Source of the DNA: Deroplatys truncata
Lineage: Eukaryota; Arthropoda; Insecta; Mantodea; Mantidae
Length of the DNA: 64,000 nucleotides
Reading direction: 5' to 3'
Assembly (NCBI GenBank): GCA_030765065.1
Contig: CM060978.1
Coordinates: forward strand, 60,106,421-60,170,420
Below, piece after piece: positions 1-10,486 of this stretch (the first letter of the stretch is position 1; each line of letters begins with the position of its first letter). The translations under genes were made by a program, and so were the position numbers. The notes beneath the pieces are model-generated. The model was not told the DNA's origin and did not search any database. It saw only the letters and a list, made by a program, of their open reading frames with translations.

Positions 1-59
1 ATATCAATTAAAAGAAACTGCGTATATTTGGATTTATAAATTTATTCTGTAATAAGTTT

Positions 60-345
60 TGGTTATCTCATACTGCGCAAAATTCAGTCTTTATGATGGA
101 CTTCATGGGATATTTAGTGAATTTTCAAGTATATAAGTTTTACTCTTCGTGCAATGTTTCAATCAAATTCGTTGGAAGGTTTTGACAAATAAACAGTAAA
201 AATTCTTTCCACGTAAATGTTAGTTTGGGGTGTAAGTAATTTCGAGAACATTTTTGCACTTCATATTGAAAGATACAGGAATTAAACGCGAAGTTTAGTA
301 TTTTTTCAGCTTTTCAGTTATTGGGTATGATGTTTACAACCAAAA
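60..345 (+). repeat. Family C repeat, degenerate 3' half
   Basis: Diverged copy of the main interspersed repeat. It shares the run from the 'gttatctcatac' block through 'ttttaatcaaaat...gttgg' to the 'gtaaatgttagtttggggtg...aattt' segment, in the order seen in better copies such as 37260-37420. It is noncoding, and the first 60 bases add nothing recognisable. Confidence 0.5.
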
Positions 346-481
346 AACGTCAAAGTTGAAATACAATCACACTACCTTCTCTAACTACTATCGTTTATTT
401 ATAAAGCTTCTAAAACTATTCTTATAAGAGCTTATTTGTTTATCTAGTTTGTTTTAATGAAGATAAACCTTTGCAGAAATA

Positions 482-1124
482 CGAGGCGTGTTTTTTAAGT
501 CAGTACCGTTTTAATATTTTGCCGCTACAGCGCTGCAGTCACGATTTTAAGCATGCGCGATTACTTGCTTGAGTGATCGTCACTTCGTGTTTTTCTGTTG
601 TTAGAGCATTTGGAAATGTTCAAAACATATCGAACGACCCGCCCGCTGTAAAGTCAAATAAGTTATTCGTTTTTTAAATACGAGAAATCTTACGCCAGTA
701 AACTTTCATCGCCAATTGAGTGAGGTTTATGGGGAAACAATAATGACTCTCAATGCCCGGCCACACAGTCAAACAAAATATGATCGCATCATTAGGCTGG
801 AACAATACCAGCACCCTCCTTACAGTCCGAATTTGGCACCAAGCGATTTTCATCTGTTTCCTTATTTGAAGACATTTCTTTGGTGGAAAACATTTCAACG
901 ATGATGGTGTGAAACAGGAAGTGCGGACTTGGCTTTCATCACGGGCGGCATCATTCTTTGACGAAGGCATACAAAAACTGGTTTCCCGTTACAAGTGCCT
1001 GAATAACGGCGGTGGCTATGTAGAGAAGAAGTGTAAGGTAATAAATGATGGTAAAGTATTTGAAAAATAACATTTTGCAATTTTTAAAAGGAATTATCGC
1101 TACTTACTTTAAAAACAAGCCTCG
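482..1124 (+). mobile_element. Mariner deletion derivative, copy 1 (643 bp)
   Basis: The ends form an imperfect inverted repeat: CGAGGCGTGTTTTTTAAGT at the left and the reverse of CGAGGCTTGTTTTTAAAGT at the right. TA dinucleotides at 480-481 and 1125-1126 fit the target duplication of the Tc1/mariner superfamily. Inside is a mariner transposase relic that jumps from the N-terminal helix-turn-helix part straight to the catalytic HDNARPH-like part. The element is half the usual 1.3 kb. Copies at 32402-34300 and 51738-52137 carry the same internal junction. It is inserted in a family C unit. Confidence 0.88.
616..1070 (+). pseudogene. Mariner transposase relic, internally deleted
   Basis: The relic begins MFKT..RTTRP, resembling the mariner N-terminus, and carries a 'LSQ/LCEVYGETI' block. 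It then passes directly into a catalytic block, seen as ARPHS followed by PPYSPNLAPSDFHLFPYLK, the third-aspartate region of the DD34D family. The tail (WLSSRAASFFDEGIQKLVSRYKCL) is typical of mariner. The first aspartate region and about half of the protein are missing, and the remaining parts lie in more than one frame with stops near the start. It cannot encode an active enzyme. Family assignment is from established mariner motifs. The deletion boundary is seen directly by comparison with the 32.6-kb and 51.8-kb copies. Confidence 0.85.
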
Positions 1125-1317
1125 TAACTTCAATAACATATTTGGTTGCAGGTGTAAGAAAAATACATACAGTAGGCTAAAGCGATAGTCAGATGTTTAA
1201 AAAGCCTGTCGCTATGAGATGACTGAAATTCCATGCTCCTTGCACGATTACGAGTAAAATTTGATGTTACATTCACAGGATTTCTCCTCCCACTATCATC
1301 TGTTACGTTCTCTATCA

Positions 1318-2241
1318 CGTACACAGTAGGTAGAGAAGTATTGCATTCCATCTAAAAATTCGATACCGAGATTTCACCGGAAATACATTTTGGGCCCCCC
1401 GTAGCCAAAAACAAAAAAGCATTTTTAGAAAAAGCTGTGTATGTGTGTGTAAACAGCATAACTTCAAAATGAAAAGTTGGATAAATACCACACTTGGCAT
1501 TTAGTTTCAGTATCTTCCAAAGATGAGACAACACGATTTTCAAGAAAACCTTCCAACCCACCTGCCCTTTACATGAAACATTTTTGGGGGAATTTAGATT
1601 TTTTAAAAAATGACTAACGATTTTGATTAAAATATAATATATTAAACATATTTACATAACAAATAGGATGTACATATTGAAATATCTGGGCATAGGCTGT
1701 GAATACCTCTTCATTCGGAAGGAATTCTTATAATCTTGTATAACTGGTAAACGTTAAGCGATAAATGAAAATGTACCGTATAAAATATGTAGGTCTCTTT
1801 AAAGCCCGCAATTTACTTCAAATAAGTTTTTCTGTGGCATAAGCCGTTTCTGAGATATCCGTTATTGAAAGTTCGCGTTGTTCAATACCTGTCATTCTTT
1901 TAAAATCTCATTGATTTTCAATTATTTCTCGCGATTGCATGGAAACAGTATGGAATTTTAAGGCCAGCGTATAGCGTCCAGTTGTTAAACATTTGACTAT
2001 CGCTGTTCCCTTTGTATCTATAATGAAATGTGTAATTTAACTACTTTTTTGCAAAAGTTTATTTCGATTAAAATTTAGTATGTCTTTTGACACAGTGAAA
2101 AGGGGAGGAAAGGGTTTTCTACCTACGCCTACCGCTGTCACTAAAGACACCGAACAGGCAGTAGATAAAAGTAGTAAAAATTGTTTGTATACCCACTAAT
2201 AAAGCCAGAGATAGAGAAGGACAAGTGAATGTATCAGATTT
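1318..2241 (-). repeat. Family C repeat, nearly full length, minus
   Basis: It begins with the inverted 3' end (gtacacagtaggtagagaag...attccatctaaaaattcgat) and passes the CA/GT tract at 1436-1452 and the 'cattcggaaggaattc' and 'gataaatgaaaatgtaccgt' blocks. It finishes at 'agagatagagaagg...gtatcag' near 2241. It belongs to the subtype carrying 'gccataagccgtttctgagatatccgttatt'. An unrelated insert of about 80 bases sits at 2085-2165. Confidence 0.8.
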
Positions 2242-2454
2242 GTTTTCTATAGCTTCTACAAACTATTCTTACCTAGCCTTTTTTTCTCTCTCTGCTTTAT
2301 CTTGATACTCACGAAACATTTGCAGATGTAGTTTCATTACAGATTTCGTTGTAGGTACTAAGGGTGTGACGTAGTTATTTTTGAGTAACAGCACGTTAAC
2401 GGTTACAGGTAACGGTTGCCAGTAAGGATTACCTGCAACTACGTTTCAATATGA

Positions 2455-2611
2455 ACGATGTCGATTCAGACTTACGTTGTTATTTGATGCAGTCTATCGA
2501 CCTGGTCATTAAAATATGGACTAAAGCTAAACCCAGGAAAGACACAAGCTATCGTTATGGGACACGAGCAGTGGTTAGGAACTCTGAATTTGGATAACAT
2601 AGAACACCTAG
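2455..2611 (+). pseudogene. LINE reverse transcriptase fragment
   Basis: One frame, with a small indel near 2512, reads NDVDSDLRCYLMQSIDLVIK followed by YGLKLNPGKTQAIVMGH. The GLKLNPxKTQ block after a DLxxY-type segment is the thumb region just behind the YADD box in Jockey/CR1-type non-LTR reverse transcriptases. The fragment stops at the TA where the next mariner is inserted, and I could not find its continuation beyond 3505. Established-family inference; clade uncertain. Confidence 0.7.
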
Positions 2612-2613
2612 TA

Positions 2614-3503
2614 CGAGGGCTCATCAATAAAGACTCAGACTGATTTTTTTTTTTCACGGATATTAATACTCCATTTCAATGTTGACATGATCTTTTCAAA
2701 GTAGTCCCCTCCTAACTGAAGGCAATTTTTATAGCGTCTCTGCCAGTCCTCGAACACATGGTGCAGGCCATTCTTTGTCAGGTCTTTGAGAATCGTCTCA
2801 CTTTTCTTTAGCACCGCTTCAGTGCTCTCAAATCGAATGCCCCGGAGCTTTGCCTTTAGTAATGGGAATAAAAATAAATCACAGGGGGCTTTAAGGCGGG
2901 TGCGGCACACAGGTAATGTTGAATTTAGCCAAAAATTCCTGGGCTTGATTTGCGACGTGAGGCAGCGCGTTGTCGTGATGAAATCGCCACCCATTCCGAT
3001 AATGTTCTAGAGTTTCCTTGTAATGTGCTTCCTCAGTGTAGCCAATACTGACGTGTAGTAGCTACTGTGACAGTAGTGTGAGGGGGAACTGCATGCTGGT
3101 AAATCGTTCCATTCCGAAACACCAGGCCCACATTGCTTAGCACAGAGGACTCGCCCTTCTTTGAAGTCCTTGAATCACCTAAACACCGTTGCACGAGGTA
3201 GTGCATCTTCACCGTATGCTTGCTTCAACTTTTCGAAAGTTTCAAGGCTGTATGATTTAAACGAAAATAAAATGTTATTGCGCTGTATTGCTCCTCTCGT
3301 GTCACCTCCATTTTGTGGTATGCGAAATTCAAGTAGGGTCAACAATATACAGCATTACTACCATCCTACCGTTACAAAGGTGCTGTCGCTTATGGACATT
3401 ATACATGAAACCCTGTTCTTTTCAAGTATTTGTGGTAGAGACATAAAACTATCAAGGAAACTACAGAAAAAAATCAGTCTCAGTCTTTATTGATCAGCCC
3501 TCG
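2614..3503 (-). mobile_element. Second mariner lineage, 890 bp, minus
   Basis: Terminal inverted repeats of about 38 bp are visible. The left end starts CGAGGGCTCATCAATAAAG and the right end, inverted, starts CGAGGGCTGATCAATAAAG. Both continue through ACT.AGACTGATTTTTTT with two mismatches. TA flanks lie at 2612-2613 and 3504-3505. The TIRs differ from those of the 482-1124 element, so this is a different lineage. At 890 bp it is internally deleted. Confidence 0.88.
2665..3330 (-). pseudogene. Mariner transposase relic with HTH and catalytic tail
   Basis: On the minus strand the N-terminal part reads QYSAITFYF-like residues, then KLKQAYGEDALPRATVFR, the second helix-turn-helix of mariner transposases, and FKDFKEGR. 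After a short unrelated-looking linker a catalytic block follows: FHHDNALPH (second aspartate), then the PDLAPCDLFLFPLLKAKL region (third aspartate) and the tail FEDWQRRYKNCLQLGGDYFEK. Frame changes occur near 3010 and 2905, an in-frame stop interrupts the HTH, and the segment with the first aspartate is absent. A dead, internally deleted copy. Confidence 0.85.
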
Positions 3504-3715
3504 TATTAAATAATTCGAAATCCTATTTCATAATACAGCGACAAATCTTTGAATCAACATTAATTTGGAACACTCCAGTTACACATGTATGCAACAAAGT
3601 ATTTTCAATAGTCTATGCTTTAGTGTATGAATGGCTTTCTGCCAACTTCAGTTAAGAAAATATGAATACAAATGCTTGTGATGACGCATTTTCACTATTA
3701 TGACTGTCTTTTTAC

Positions 3716-3939
3716 TAGAGATGGGACGATACCACTATTTTTCAACACTCCATTTATAAAAATCTGTGGTGGCTTGTTCGTTGAATTATGATTTTATTAG
3801 TATTTTTCTGTAAATAAAACATGTAAGCAATTTTGTATTATATGCTAATTTCAAATTATTCCTGTTTGATATTCTTCATTTGGCAGCAATTGTTCTATTC
3901 TGATAATGACACAGATTATATACCCTGTTGTTAGTCAAG

Positions 3940-3999
<60 letters not shown>

Positions 4000-4544
4000 T
4001 TATTTGCTTTCCTTTCTATGTAAAATATTTTGAGCTGAAACCTTCTTTTAAATCATTTTATCCACATAAAAACAAATACTGGCAATTCCTCATTGTTCTG
4101 CAACCTTGAACATAAACTAATCGGTATATATATATATGTAATGGCTGAGAGTGAGTCACCAAGCCAGGCTATTGCAGAAACGTGATATAGTATGTCAGCT
4201 AAATCAACTTCATTCATAACTCATTTAACGCTGCATGTTACATAAGTAGTTCTACTCCTTCCTCAGATTTTGGCATATTTTCATTTAGACACAAGAGTCT
4301 ATGGAAAGTTGCATTAAACACCCACAGGAAGCGCAGTCAAGGTCTATCAAGAACTATATCTCAGCATCTCTTTTGGAGACGCGTGGAGGCAATAAGGGAA
4401 GTCTCTTATTCCTTATCCAGCGTAAGTTAAACGCAAGCATTTCAAAAATGCAAAGCTTAAAACTTTAAGAGTATCAAAGGTTTATCTCAAAGTATTCGAT
4501 ACCCCTAGTATCGTGAGTTTTGAGATATCGAGGTCCCATCTCTA
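3716..4544 (+). mobile_element. hAT-like TIR element, noncoding (repeat D)
   Basis: The left end TAGAGATGGGACGATACC is mirrored at the right end, which reads ...AGGTCCCATCTCTA. TAGAGATGGGAC-type ends are common among arthropod hAT nonautonomous elements, so hAT is an inference. I found no clear 8-bp target duplication. The same sequence recurs at 5021-5225 and 21577-21830 (left parts) and at 23226-23600 (right part). The second half begins 'aatggctgagagtgag', also seen at 23228. An expanded TAA tract lies inside. Confidence 0.6.
3942..3999. repeat. (TAA)n microsatellite
   Basis: About 19 uninterrupted TAA units lie within repeat D. The related copy at 21790-21830 has a shorter, interrupted TAA-type tract at the same place, so the tract grew from a seed in the element. 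Confidence 0.95.
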
Positions 4545-4574
4545 AGGCTTCAGCGGGGTCAAAATATGTGTGTA

Positions 4575-4925
4575 CGCTTTGTATACCATCTCAGTCGATT
4601 TGATTATGCTACACTATCATTGGAATTACGTCATTGGCTCCAGCTTAGGGAACGAAGAACTTTACATTCTTTATCACTTCTCCACCATCTCCTTCATTCT
4701 TGCAAACTATCTAAATGTTAGCTTTAAATATCACTCTGATTGTCTTAATCAAGTATCTCGCCCACAAAGCTCTTTAATTCTTGCTATACCTGCTCATAGC
4801 ACAACCTTCTATCCAACATCATTCTCCGTAGCATTAGCTCGCCTTTGGAATTCCCTGCGGAAGATATAAGGGACTGCCGGAACGTTATGCAGTTCAAGAG
4901 GAAAATTAGGGTATAATTTATAGCC
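4575..4925 (+). pseudogene. LINE ORF2 C-terminal fragment
   Basis: The translated end reads FYPTSFSVALARLWNSL and continues after a one-base frame change as PEDIRDCRNVMQFKRKIR. The pattern SxxRLWNSLPxxIR...FKRKIR is the usual extreme C-terminus of Jockey/CR1-type LINE reverse transcriptases. Upstream residues (LRHWLQLRERRTLHSL in another frame) fit the RLxxLxxRR region just before it. It is frameshifted at least twice and truncated. Confidence 0.7.
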
Positions 4926-5020
4926 CAGCCTCATCTGCTGCTACATTAATGTGATAAAAACCTCGCAATAATTATTTTGTTATTAGTATTATTTTATGTA
5001 CTACAAACAATATTTCAAAT

Positions 5021-5225
5021 AGCGATGGGACGATATCAGTATTTCTCGATACTCAATATCGATACTCGATATTCCATACTCGATAGTTTATAAAAAAATG
5101 TCAATGCGATAGCTTTTTCACTGAACTAGGTCAATCTTGCAGTTTTCTGTGCATAAACGCATATAACCAATTTTGTTTTGTATGCTATGTTATTTCAAAA
5201 CTAAAATACGTGAATTACTACAGGA
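5021..5225 (+). repeat. Repeat D left-end fragment
   Basis: Begins GCGATGGGACGATATCAG and continues with several near-copies of 'tcgatactc' and the block 'aaccaattttgt...tatgctatg', as in 3716-3880 and 21577-21700. The right half is missing. Confidence 0.6.
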
Positions 5226-5445
5226 CTGTTGGACAACTGAAATCAATATAAACGAATAACTCCGAAATGGCTGATGCTACAAGAAAAGTTATTTGAAATA
5301 TATTGTGTTTTTAAAAGAGATCTTCCTTTTCTGTGAAGTACCTTTTCGTGTATCTCTAAAGCGTTACTAGTTATACAAATTATACAAAATTTCTTACAAA
5401 TGAAGTGGAACTTCGCTATCTGTTCCCAGAAAATTTAAGATATAC

Positions 5446-6082
5446 CAGGCGAGTCTTCTCAGCAGGCGAATTGAGAAGTTATGCAGTCCCCGTGATGTAC
5501 AGGTTATGCCGTAAACACTGTCCACTGCATCGCGTCGAATCAATTTCGACCGAAATGACTGTTTTGCACCGCTGTGCGTGCAGTAATTTGCACTCCTAGC
5601 GCAACAGTGTGCACGTTGGTCTTTAGTGGTGAAGGTCCCAGGTTCAAATACTGCCACCTGAAGGTACTTTTTATGTTTAGTAAATTTAAAGAGAACTGAA
5701 AGTTTGTCATGGAATTTCCATTTTATTTAATTAATTTAATTATATGAATTCTATTATAACACAAATTGTTACTTGTTAGAATATACAAATCCACTTTGTA
5801 GTGCATTCAGAAAGAAATCATGATTTGCTAGAACGTTCCCAAAACATGAACAGAAATGAATAAAAAAACTCATTTATTCGAAGGCGTGATCGGAACTTCC
5901 GACCTTCACCATGACCATCTAAGTATATTAACCATTGCGCTACTAGAACACGTTACCAACTAGGTCCAGCGTAGCCCTAATCAGCGGGCTGGTGAATGCG
6001 GTGTCAGCAACTGCATTTTGCAATGGTTGTAAAATACAGGGTTGCCTAGTTACCAATCCTCAGGATGAGAAGACTCACGCTG
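5446..6082. mobile_element. Fold-back element with tRNA-like arms
   Basis: A 637-bp insertion in family C, flanked by the direct repeat TATAC at 5441-5445 and 6083-6087. The ends are inverted: CAGGCGAGTCTTCTCA at the left, and the inverted right end CAGCGTGAGTCTTCTCA. Each arm also carries a tRNA-like block in mirror orientation. Left, 5587-5655 plus: TAGCGCAAC as box A-like and GGTTCAAATAC as box B-like. Right, about 5895-5960 minus: TAGCGCAATGG and GGAAGTTCCGATCAC. The middle parts of the arms diverge. It could be two head-to-head SINEs or a TIR element that captured a SINE; I cannot decide. Confidence 0.6.
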
Positions 6083-6451
6083 TATACTTTGTCATGTAAA
6101 TTCTAAAAAATATGGCATTTTAATCAAAATCGCTGGAGTAATTTTTTAAACAAATTCCTAAATTTCCAAAAATATACGATTTAAGGGGTAATTTGTGGAT
6201 ATATTTTCCTGAATATACTCGTGTCGTAACTTTGTAAGATACTGAACTTTAATATCAAGCGCGGAACGTTTTCTAAAAATTCCTTTTTTGGATTCAAGAG
6301 GCTTCTAAACATTTATTTCTGGTGAAATCCCTGCATCCAATTTTTGGGTGCAAATTTCTCTACCTACTATGCACATGAGAAAATAAAAAAATAATGTTTT
6401 TTGTATCACATCTTTGGTCTTTATCTAAAGTTTCGTTTTTGAGTTATGCTG

Positions 6452-6453
<2 letters not shown>

Positions 6454-6491
<38 letters not shown>
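6454..6491. repeat. (CA)n microsatellite inside family C
   Basis: About 19 CA units directly after 'gagttatgctgttca'. This is the fixed position where most C copies have a CA-rich stretch. Confidence 0.95.
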
Positions 6492-6493
<2 letters not shown>

Positions 6494-6599
6494 TCTAAGA
6501 ATGCTTTTGGATTCCTAAAAAAAATGTGTCGGATGAAAATATATATATATATATATAATATACAATATCTTGGTGTTGTGTGCTATAGGTATGTAATAA

Positions 6600-7600
6600 A
6601 GAAAGTATAATATAGTGATGAATGGTTGGTAGGACATAACAATTAGAAGCATATGTTCTGAATGCCAAAAATTTCTTTAAAAGAGCAATTTTATTGAAAG
6701 ATTACATAATAATTTTTGATATTTGGTGTCATTTTAACATTAATTTAATACTTAAGGCCAGAAACAATACTGGGATATTCTGAGAATCATCCATCAGTAT
6801 TTGCTTCGAGAGTCAGCACTGCTCGTAGAGAACGCACAATCCCACATGGAATAAAATAACCGTGACATAATGTTGTTACTTTGCCCCAGCTACCGAAAAG
6901 GGAATTGTGTTAGTGATATGGAAGCCAAATAAAAAACACAAACATGCTATGCCCTTTGAGGCTACACTTTATTGAACATTGTCACAAAAAAGGTGTTTGG
7001 AGTTTTATTTCCCTAATAATAATTATTGAAAATAATCCAATAATACTTTATGTGTTTGCCTTGAGCAAGGTAAATGGTGTGTAATTCATACACCTAGAGG
7101 CGCCGTGACACGTCAGTCGCAGTGGTCATGGTGTCATAACCCAAGGGTGTACAACATGGGACTTTATGTGTTGCCAAATTCAAATCATTACGAGTCCGTG
7201 AATAAGAGTATCGGAATACATAAAAGGAAACATAGTGTAAATATTTATTCCGATCAATCCGACAAAGAGTTCGAGTTTGTTTTTCTCACAGAAAATATTA
7301 ATATAGAGTCATTTTACAACGTTATTATGAAAATTGCAATAGCACATTCTAAGGCTGGCTAAAATAAACGGAAACGAAACATATGGTAGAAAAGGCAGCT
7401 CTTAGTTCATTTATTTACAAGTAACTTACTTTCCCATAAGTATGTAAAAACAAAATCCTAAAGGTGCCTCAAATTCCTTTAGTATTTAAAGTGGAACTGA
7501 AGAGGTACAAAAATAAATAAATAAATAAATACAAGGGATGGACAAAAGTAGTTAAACGCTAATGGAATGTGAAGCATTAAGGAACATTAACATATCATAT
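6600..7600. other. Unassigned AT-rich stretch
   Basis: No repeat shared with the rest of the window, no transposase or reverse transcriptase motifs, and no reading frame with a recognisable domain. The 85-codon frame at 7105-7362 resembles no family I know and lacks support. Confidence 0.5.
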
Positions 7601-7603
7601 AGA

Positions 7604-7893
7604 TTTTTGTTGTTCCATTTATATGCCTCTTTTAGCATCTAAGGTTATATCGCTGGCTTTGCCTTTGGAACAATTGCTCATCGACACTGTTGTTCACTTA
7701 TTTTAGTATGGTGTTAATCTTTGTGCTTTGTATTTAAACATTAATTCCACCACGGATTTACTCTCTCACTCATAGTTCTAGACTCTAGGAAGGAAACTAA
7801 AACAAAATCTATCCTCCAGCCCAGAGTCAAAACCGGGACCTCTGGATTCAGAAATTAGCATGCAAACCATCAGACTACAGAGGCAGTCTATTA
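7604..7893 (-). repeat. tRNA-derived SINE (gamma family), minus
   Basis: Read on the minus strand it starts near 'ctctgtagtctgatggttt' (box A-like), followed by GGTCCCGGTTTTGACTC (box B-like, diverged). It runs through a CT-rich middle to a shared tail block 'caaaggcaaagccagcgatat'. The second copy at 60846-61163 has the same order and orientation, which defines the family. Confidence 0.65.
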
Positions 7894-8700
7894 GATTTGT
7901 AAGGCAACATAACATTAAATCTGTCTTGTGAGAATTCAAACGCTAGTCTTAAATATTTACACACCACTGCGGTCTAGATTTAACACTCAAGCACATTTTA
8001 CTACTCAGTTTTTGTATCGACTTCTTGGCATGCCTCCCTAATGAACTGAATCAGATCATCAACCGTAGGGTCTTCTTGCAAAACCCTTATATTTAAGAAC
8101 TTCCTTGAAAAATAAATCCATAGACTATGTAGGATCCGAAGGTTTTGGTAGTCATTCAGTTGATTCCCTTCGTTCTATTCACATACTTGGAAATTCTTCA
8201 GTTAAAAGATCTCGTACAGTTCATAGTGAGCAGGTATCCTATCTTGCTGAAAATAGAAGTCTTCATCAACGTGCTGCATGCTCATAATATTGCGTGTATA
8301 ATGTACACCTGCTTTTCCCACCAGTGTATATTTAATATTCTACAGAATATATCAATAATACTTGGACAAGGGTGAACAGAAGATGGTGGAAGATAGGAAA
8401 GATCGGGGAGGCAGAATTTGAGGTTAAGGACCGGATCTATGGGACGAACATTGTGATTGACTGATGCCAGTGAGTTTAGTAGAAGTATTTTTGAATTTTT
8501 CTTACTGTAATAAATATTAAATCAGGATAGACTTCTATTTTTTCTAACACCTACTTACGCAGTTACAATAGGTATTCCATTTCACACGAAAATTCGATGA
8601 CGTTTTGAAGTCCCATGAATATAAATATTAGAATACGATCTCTCTATTTCTCTTCCTCTCTCTGTTCTATGCGTGTGTATGTGTGAACAGCGTAATAAAA

Positions 8701-8870
8701 AAATCTAACGTGCTACATTTACATGACTTTCTCGCCCTCTATTGTTTAATTGTGGGTATACAAATTGTTAATACGAAAGCTTATTTGTTTATCTACTTCA
8801 TTTTTATCGAGACAATCTTTTGCAGAAACTGTTAACATTACACATTTTGATTTGGCGTTACATTTTCTTT
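8701..8870 (+). repeat. Family C 5'-end fragment, plus
   Basis: Matches the C 5' end: 'ctaacgtgctacatttacatg' with ACTTTCTCGCC, the 'gggtatacaaa' block and 'cttttgcagaaac'. Truncated after about 170 bases. Confidence 0.65.
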
Positions 8871-9450
8871 TAGATTATTCTACCTTCCCAACTTTGTCCT
8901 ATACACGGCTTGGACAATTATTAATTACCATCGACTTCAGTATTACATTCCAATCAAAACTTTGGTACCAAGATTTCAACGGACGTACACACTTACGGCT
9001 CCCGCAATATTTTAATAAAAGGTACACGTGTATGTGTGAACAGCATAACTCAGAAACGTTAATTCGGTTAAAAAACCAACTTGGTATATAACCCATTAGC
9101 GCCTGAATTATCTTTTGTTAATTTTTATTGGTTTTCTAGATTATTATGTCTCTAAGTAACACAGATGTACTGAATAAAATACAAAAATAAGTATTCATTA
9201 CTTAGTTTTGAAAATATTTGCCGCTAGGCACTTCCACTACCTAGTTTTATGGCGTATAATTTTCATTAAGAAATTATATTCTGAATCTTCAGCAGGCTAC
9301 TATTCTACATCATTATTGAAGGTAATACTGTGAACCCCCAAAAATTTAACAATTTTAACTAAGTATGAAAACATATTGTGTAATTCCACAAAAATGCACT
9401 TATGGTATACATGCATCATTGTTTTCTGCATTTTGTCACGGTATAGTTCA

Positions 9451-10372
9451 TGTTATCTTATTTGCTGAGCGCCTATTATTGTATTACTAGTTTGAATTTT
9501 GGGTTCTTTGTCCTCCGGCTAGCTATTATTTCCAGTCGAGCATATCTCTTAAACAGGGTGAGTAAACGGAAAGGAGTTTTTACTGAAAGATAACACTGAT
9601 AAAAGAATTTGTTTTTACACTGTTATTGCCGTCACACTTTATTCATTTCACATAATTATTCTTAACACATGCCCGACTGAAACTGCTATATTTTCTAATG
9701 TTACTATAATCACTTATTTGCTGCACGTTATTAATTCGCGTATTTCACATTTATAACTAAATTTACGACGCGAGAGATTCTGTAGAATTGCGCGACGTAT
9801 AACGCGTAAATGATTCTCTTAAACTTTGCGACGTATAACCCACGAATGCTTCTGTTGAACTGAGCGACGTATAACCTTTGTATGATTCCGTTGGACTGAA
9901 CGACGTGTTACCCGCGAATGCTTTTGTAGGACTGAACGACGTATTACCAAGAGTGCTTCTGTTGGACTGAACGTTACCCGTCTCTTGGCTTCATAATTTA
10001 TACTCCCTCACCCAATATGCCTAAAGATTATAAACGAGCCACTATTGGTTAATAAAACCGCCAACATTAGCGTCTATTTTTATATCCAATCAAAATTACG
10101 AGCACATATGCTCTAGGGAAGAAATTCCCTCCATTTCTAAAGAAACGCGCGCTACTCTGACGTCATTTGCTTACCTCTTCTAATTAATAAACAACTCACC
10201 CCCTCGCTCATTGTTGCCCGCTCCTATTGTCAGTTTCAGTGAGGCCATGTAAACTTATTTCCTAACAATGCTTATAATTAACAAACATCTCAAATCAATG
10301 TCATACAATAATGCTTATTTACATTACTATCACTCTGGCATTTACATTGTTGTGATATAAAATACTGCCACA
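9451..10372 (-). mobile_element. Solo LTR, family B, copy 1, minus
   Basis: On the minus strand it begins TGTGGCAGTATTTTATATCA and ends ...AAGATAACA, with TG...CA-type borders. It shares its whole order of blocks with 19284-19971. A TATA-like 'gtataaatt' lies on the minus strand near 9995, followed by a 36-bp minisatellite. It is inserted in the piggyBac relic between its C-terminal coding part and its left end. I found no matching target duplication. No internal retroelement sequence flanks it. Confidence 0.7.
9766..9972. repeat. 36-bp tandem repeat inside LTR B
   Basis: Five to six imperfect units with core GCGACGTATAACC and 'gcttctgttggactga', spaced 36 bases. The sister LTR at 19610-19665 holds fewer units, so the array varies in copy number. 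There is no unique spacer pattern, so it is a minisatellite. Confidence 0.85.
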
Positions 10373-10379
10373 ATTTGTA

Positions 10380-10482
10380 AAATCTCACAAAATCTAATGA
10401 GTACGAAAGGGAATAAAGCAGTTGATGCCCAATCCAACACTACACTTCAAGCACACTGTTCTCACACTTGATTTAGAGTTGT
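10380..10482 (-). pseudogene. piggyBac C-terminal cysteine-rich fragment
   Basis: With the last bases right of LTR A, the minus strand reads KCANDNSKSSVRTVCLKCSV and then GLGINCFIPF. The C-N...S.RTVCLKCxVGLCxxCF arrangement resembles the C-terminal zinc-binding domain of piggyBac-type transposases, with two expected cysteines replaced (CAND for CANC, GLGI for GLCI). The fragment is split from its upstream part by LTR A at the CATT duplication. Confidence 0.6.
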
Positions 10483-10486
10483 CATT

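Larger units (their letters stand above)
360..1317 (+). repeat. Family C repeat, 5' half, split by a mariner element
   Basis: The copy begins at the 'caatcacactaccttctctaac' equivalent of the C 5' end and runs to 'cctttgcagaaata'. It resumes after the mariner insertion at 1127 with 'catatttggttgcaggtgtaag...ctaaagcgatagtcagatg', as expected of a C unit. The end of a further C start is visible at 1255-1310. The continuity across 482-1124 shows that mariner inserted into a pre-existing C copy. Confidence 0.6.
5230..6535 (+). repeat. Family C repeat, plus, split by a fold-back element
   Basis: C sequence ('cgaataactccgaaatggctgatgctac...agatatac') is interrupted at 5446 and resumes at 6083 with 'tatactttgtcatgtaaattc...ttttaatcaaaatcgctgg'. 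It continues to the 'gagttatgctgttcacaca' block with a long CA tract and the start of the 3' part. In uninterrupted copies 'agatatacattttgtcatgtaaat' is continuous, so the insertion point is clear. Confidence 0.75.

Noticed and set aside
3716-4544. An 8-bp target duplication for the hAT-like repeat D
   Set aside because: The eight bases on each side of the TIRs (CTTTTTAC and AGGCTTCA) do not match, so the hAT assignment rests on the ends only.
9766-9972. 36-bp direct repeats as a CRISPR array
   Set aside because: Units abut without unique spacers, no cas genes are present, and the array sits inside an LTR of an animal-like genome.
9451-10372. A target duplication for LTR B
   Set aside because: Flanks TTCA/ATTT (copy 1) and those of copy 2 do not match under any border I tried, so no duplication is claimed.
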